NCBI GenBank assembly: GCA_035626155.1
Contig: DASPOF010000144.1
Span: forward strand, 1-17,165
Origin: DASPOF01 sp035626155
GTDB lineage: Bacteria; Desulfobacterota; Binatia; Binatales; Binataceae
Length of the DNA: 17,165 nt
Direction: 5' to 3'
Below the pieces are notes generated by a model. That model saw nothing but the letters and a program-made list of their open reading frames with translations. It searched no databases and was not told the DNA's origin. Positions 14,589 to 17,165 of this stretch are shown piece after piece (within the stretch, counting starts at the first letter, position 1; each line of letters starts with the position of its first letter). A program made the translations under genes and the position numbers.

Positions 14589-16121
14589 TTGTTAGCCAGC
14601 GTCCTATCGAGCGCTTTAAGCGGCGTCGAGGCGTACCCGGTCGAGGTTGAAATCGACCTGAGCGGCGGAGTGCCGCACCTCAGGATGGTCGGCCTTGCCG
14701 AGGGCGCGGTGCGCGAGTCCTTCGATCGGGTCAAGTCAGCGATCAAGAACTCGGGCTACGAATTCCCCAATCGCAGGATCACGATCAACCTGGCGCCCGC
14801 CGACACGCGCAAGGAGGGCTCTGCGTTCGATCTCCCGATTGCGCTGGGACTGCTCGGCGCCAATGGCGCGCTGCGAAACCGCGAGCGCCTGCGCAATTAC
14901 CTCGTGCTGGGGGAACTCGCGCTCGACGGGCGAATCAAAGGAATCAAGGGTGCGCTCCCGACTGCGCTGCTGGCGCGCGCGCGCAAGTTCGCCGGCGTGG
15001 TGCTGCCGCGCGAGAATGCGGCTGAAGCGGGCGTCGTCGGTGAGGGCGTGTCGGTGCTCGGGGTCGAAACGCTGCGCGAGACGCTCGACTTCTTCGAGGG
15101 CTTGCGCGATCTCCCGCCGACGGTTGCGAACGTTGCCGAGATGTTCGACCGCGAGAGCCGCTACGACGTCGATTACGCCGAGGTCAAAGGCCAGGAGCAG
15201 GCCAAGCGCGCGCTCGAGGTCGCCGCAGCCGGCGGCCATAACGTCCTGATGATCGGACCGCCCGGATCGGGCAAGACCATGCTTGCCAAGCGCCTGCCCA
15301 CGATTCTGCCCGCGATGACCTTCGAGGAGGCGATCGAGACGACCAAGGTGCACAGCGTGATGGGCCTGATGGACGGGCGGGCGCTGATCGCCACCCGCCC
15401 GTTCCGCTCGCCGCATCATACGATCTCGGATGCGGGACTGATCGGCGGCGGGCCGGTGCCCCGCCCCGGCGAGGTCAGCCTTGCGCATCACGGCGTGCTC
15501 TTCCTCGATGAGCTTCCCGAGTTTCGAAAGAACGTCCTGGAGGTGCTGCGGCAGCCGCTGGAGGATGCGCGGATCACGATTTCGCGCGTGATGGGCACGC
15601 TCACGTTTCCGGCCAGCGTGATGCTGGTGGCGGCGATGAACCCGTGCCCGTGCGGGTTTTTCACCGACGCGCAGCGCGAATGCACCTGCTCGCCGCTCGC
15701 GATTCAGCGCTATCGGTCGCGAATCTCCGGGCCGCTGCTCGATCGGATCGATATCCATATCGAAGTGCCGGCGGTCAAATACAAGGAACTAACCGAGAAG
15801 AACGCCGGAGAGCCCTCCGCCGCGATTCGCGAGCGCGTGGACCGCGCCCGGGAGATCCAACTGCGCCGGTTTGCCGGGATGCCCTTCTATTGCAACGCAA
15901 AGATGGGCGCGCGCGAGTTGCGCACGCATTGCCAGGTCGAAAGCGCCGGCGAACGGCTGCTCGAACTCGCCATCAACCGGCTCGGATTGAGCGCGCGCGC
16001 CTACACGCGAATCCTCAAGGTCTCGCGCACGATTGCGGACCTCGATGGCGGCGGCCCGATTCATGCGCATCACGTGAGCGAGGCGATTCAGTACCGCTCG
16101 CTCGACCGCGCCCCGCTTTGA
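14589..16121 (+). CDS. comM: YifB/ComM-family Mg-chelatase-like AAA+ ATPase
   Basis: ComM is a hexameric AAA+ helicase that drives branch migration during natural transformation; YifB-type homologues also occur in bacteria not known to be competent. The product has 510 residues, normal for the family. The start is TTG at 14589 behind an AAGGGGGG tract and agrees with the usual N-terminus leading to MVGLAEGAVRESFDRV. The N-terminal ChlI-like domain spans about 1-170 (ITINLAPADTRKEGSAFDLP at 64-83). The AAA+ core shows Walker A GPPGSGKT (223-230), Walker B GVLFLDELPEF (302-312) and NPCPCG (351-356), with further cysteines at 365 and 367. LLDRIDIHIEVP (383-394) is followed by the C-terminal Mg-chelatase domain. 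It stands alone on its strand between inverted repeat copies A and B. Confidence 0.95.
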   Translation: MLASVLSSALSGVEAYPVEVEIDLSGGVPHLRMVGLAEGAVRESFDRVKSAIKNSGYEFPNRRITINLAPADTRKEGSAFDLPIALGLLGANGALRNRERLRNYLVLGELALDGRIKGIKGALPTALLARARKFAGVVLPRENAAEAGVVGEGVSVLGVETLRETLDFFEGLRDLPPTVANVAEMFDRESRYDVDYAEVKGQEQAKRALEVAAAGGHNVLMIGPPGSGKTMLAKRLPTILPAMTFEEAIETTKVHSVMGLMDGRALIATRPFRSPHHTISDAGLIGGGPVPRPGEVSLAHHGVLFLDELPEFRKNVLEVLRQPLEDARITISRVMGTLTFPASVMLVAAMNPCPCGFFTDAQRECTCSPLAIQRYRSRISGPLLDRIDIHIEVPAVKYKELTEKNAGEPSAAIRERVDRAREIQLRRFAGMPFYCNAKMGARELRTHCQVESAGERLLELAINRLGLSARAYTRILKVSRTIADLDGGGPIHAHHVSEAIQYRSLDRAPL

Positions 16122-16461
16122 CCTGCCGCCCTCCCGCATTCACGCTGTCCGAGGAGCTGTCGATGCTTTCGCGCGCGCGACGGCCCCTTGACGGCGGATG
16201 GTCCGGAGACTATCCCTGCATCCGCGTCTGATAGTGGACTCAATTCGGGGACTCGGCCACTTGCCGGGTCGAGCCTCAGCTTTCACAAATAGCAGGCTGG
16301 TGATAAATCACAGCCTGCTCCCCCTCTCTTATCTCCCCCGGAAAAAAACCGGGGGAGAAGATAGAGGAAAGCAGCCATCTTTTACGCAGGATGTTGAGAC
16401 CGCAGGGCGGTCGAAGTGCGATGCTCTGCCGTTTCTCAACATCCTGCTACGGCGTCGGACG
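16122..16461. other. Spacer between comM and the glycosyltransferase gene
   Basis: These 340 bases contain no established gene. The first 170 bases include a 22-codon frame (ATG 16163, stop 16229-16231) with GAGGAG 8 nt upstream, but its arginine-rich translation matches nothing I recognise. The rest is occupied by repeat copy B (16291-16447), which leaves only 14 bp before the next start codon. A promoter for the downstream gene is not obvious and would lie inside or before the repeat. Confidence 0.6.
16291..16447 (-). repeat. Three-hairpin repeat element, copy B (157 bp, inverted relative to copy A)
   Basis: The reverse complement matches copy A with about 15 substitutions and one 1-bp indel. 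The same three hairpins are present: AGCAGGCT/AGCCTGCT at 16291-16319, CTCCCCCGG/CCGGGGGAG at 16333-16357 around seven A residues, and GCAGGATGTTGAG/CTCAACATCCTGC at 16386-16447. Arm sequences are identical between copies; differences fall in the loop flanks of hairpin 1, the hairpin 2 loop and the hairpin 3 bulge. A TA dinucleotide lies at each edge (16290-16291 and 16448-16449), which could be a target duplication of a mariner/IS630-type mobilised element. Confidence 0.9.
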
Positions 16462-17165
16462 ATGACCTCTGACCTTCACCGCGAAGACCGTGGACCACTG
16501 CCGTGGTCGTTGGCTGACAGCGTAGCGTTGTCGCTATTGGTCGTTTTTGCGGCGGCTTTGCGGTTCTGGCGGCTCGGCATTCCGGCGGAAGTCATTTACG
16601 ACGAGAAGCTCACACTCGGCCAGGCAAGGCCGCTGGTGCTGGGCTGGCCGCCGTCCTACTCTTCCCACCCGCCGCTGGGTAAGGAGGTGGTAGCGCTTAG
16701 CATCTGGCTCTTCGGCGATTATCCATGGGGCTGGCGCGCTCTGAACGCATCGCTGGGAACCGCGCTGGTTGCAATCACATACCTTCTCGGGCGGCGGATG
16801 TTCCGCGCGAGGCCGCCGGCGGCGATAGCTGCTGCATTTATTCTTTGCGATGGGCTGTTTCTGGTCGCATCCAGAGTGGCACTGATCAATATCACGTTTG
16901 TGACTCTGGCGGCGTGGGCATTTCTCCTCGCGTTCCGGTTCATCGACCAATCCGATCCGAATATGCGCCGGCGGACGCTGCTGGCTATGGGCCTCGTACT
17001 TGGACTGTGCGCCGGCGGTAAGGCGGCCATTCCTGAAGTTGCCGCGCTTCTGGCGGCCGGAGCAATCAGTTTTGCGCTTCTTCGCGAGGGACATCGTGCG
17101 CAAGGCCCGAGTGACAATACCAAGTTGGCAGTTGCCGGGATTATCAATGCCTGCGGGCTCCTCGG
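16462..17165 (+). CDS. PMT/GT39-like GT-C membrane glycosyltransferase (partial, C-terminus beyond right edge)
   Basis: The frame is open from ATG at 16462 to the window end, giving 234 residues. It shows the dolichyl/polyprenyl-phosphate-mannose-protein mannosyltransferase pattern: a first membrane helix (about 20-38), FWRLGIP followed by the loop Asp-Glu pair in VIYDEKL (Asp47, Glu48), HPPLGKEVVAL (69-79), WGWRALNAS, then CDGLFLVASRVALIN (129-143) and LGLCAGGKAAIP (180-191), with hydrophobic helices in between. Family members move a mannose from a polyprenyl-phosphate donor to an exported protein or glycan on the outer face of the membrane. The usual Asp after SRxALL is Asn142-143-like (INI), and the usual Trp after the GxK motif is Ala, so acceptor or donor may differ. 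No ribosome site is visible and repeat B ends 14 bp upstream. Codon use is less GC-biased than in the central genes. Confidence 0.85.
   Translation, partial: MTSDLHREDRGPLPWSLADSVALSLLVVFAAALRFWRLGIPAEVIYDEKLTLGQARPLVLGWPPSYSSHPPLGKEVVALSIWLFGDYPWGWRALNASLGTALVAITYLLGRRMFRARPPAAIAAAFILCDGLFLVASRVALINITFVTLAAWAFLLAFRFIDQSDPNMRRRTLLAMGLVLGLCAGGKAAIPEVAALLAAGAISFALLREGHRAQGPSDNTKLAVAGIINACGLL

Noticed and set aside
14736..15758. 340-codon minus-strand frame opposite comM
   Set aside because: It is a shadow of the AAA+ ATPase with Arg/His-rich composition.
14401..16447. CRISPR or integron-like array from the repeated hairpins
   Set aside because: There are only two copies, in inverted orientation about 1.7 kb apart, with no spacers, cas genes or integrase.
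16534..17103. 189-codon minus-strand frame at the right end
   Set aside because: The plus strand encodes a PMT-like protein with alternating helices and conserved DE and HPPLGK motifs; the minus frame is polar and without pattern.

Overview
The window is a GC-rich bacterial chromosome segment dominated by housekeeping genes. Dense G/C at third codon positions leaves long meaningless open frames opposite most genes. The mix suggests a Gram-negative soil or subsurface lineage, perhaps a deltaproteobacterial-type or Binatota-like organism: ileS-lspA, an aroC-aroK-aroB run, family III CoA-transferases, an NHL-repeat lipoprotein beside a small cytochrome c, and a PMT-type glycosyltransferase. This placement is inference from gene content; no rRNA or other phylogenetic marker is present.

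Layout. Positions 1-808 (minus strand) hold the first 269 residues of an NHL-repeat lipoprotein whose C-terminus lies beyond the left edge. A 633-bp gene-free region follows, with a 9-bp inverted repeat in an AT-rich island and an imperfect 25-bp direct repeat. A 102-residue exported monohaem cytochrome c (1442-1750, plus) comes next and ends at a strong hairpin shared with the convergent priA (1914-4430, minus). Divergent from priA is a compact shikimate operon, aroC-aroK-aroB (4550-7367, plus), covering steps 2, 5 and 7 of chorismate synthesis. A 377-bp spacer leads to a small excisionase/BldC-like DNA-binding protein (7745-7981), which ends at an intrinsic terminator. On the minus strand, ileS and lspA (11468 down to 8039) form the classical overlapping pair.

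From 11634 to 14295 on the plus strand lies a three-gene unit: an unrecognised 84-residue protein, coupled by a GTGA overlap to a CaiB/BaiF CoA-transferase, followed 2 bp later by a second CoA-transferase. The first transferase has Tyr where the catalytic Asp belongs and the second has the Asp. This suggests a heteromeric enzyme with one catalytic and one non-catalytic subunit.

The right end holds comM/yifB (14589-16121) bracketed by two inverted copies (about 90% identical, 156 and 157 bp) of an unusual element made of three successive hairpins. The second copy ends 14 bp before the start of a PMT/GT39-family membrane glycosyltransferase that runs off the right edge. This inverted pair is the most unusual structure in the window. 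The next most notable are the unequal CoA-transferase pair and a Cys-rich insertion in the shikimate kinase. I see no CRISPR array, tRNA, rRNA, prophage, toxin-antitoxin pair or recognisable defence system.
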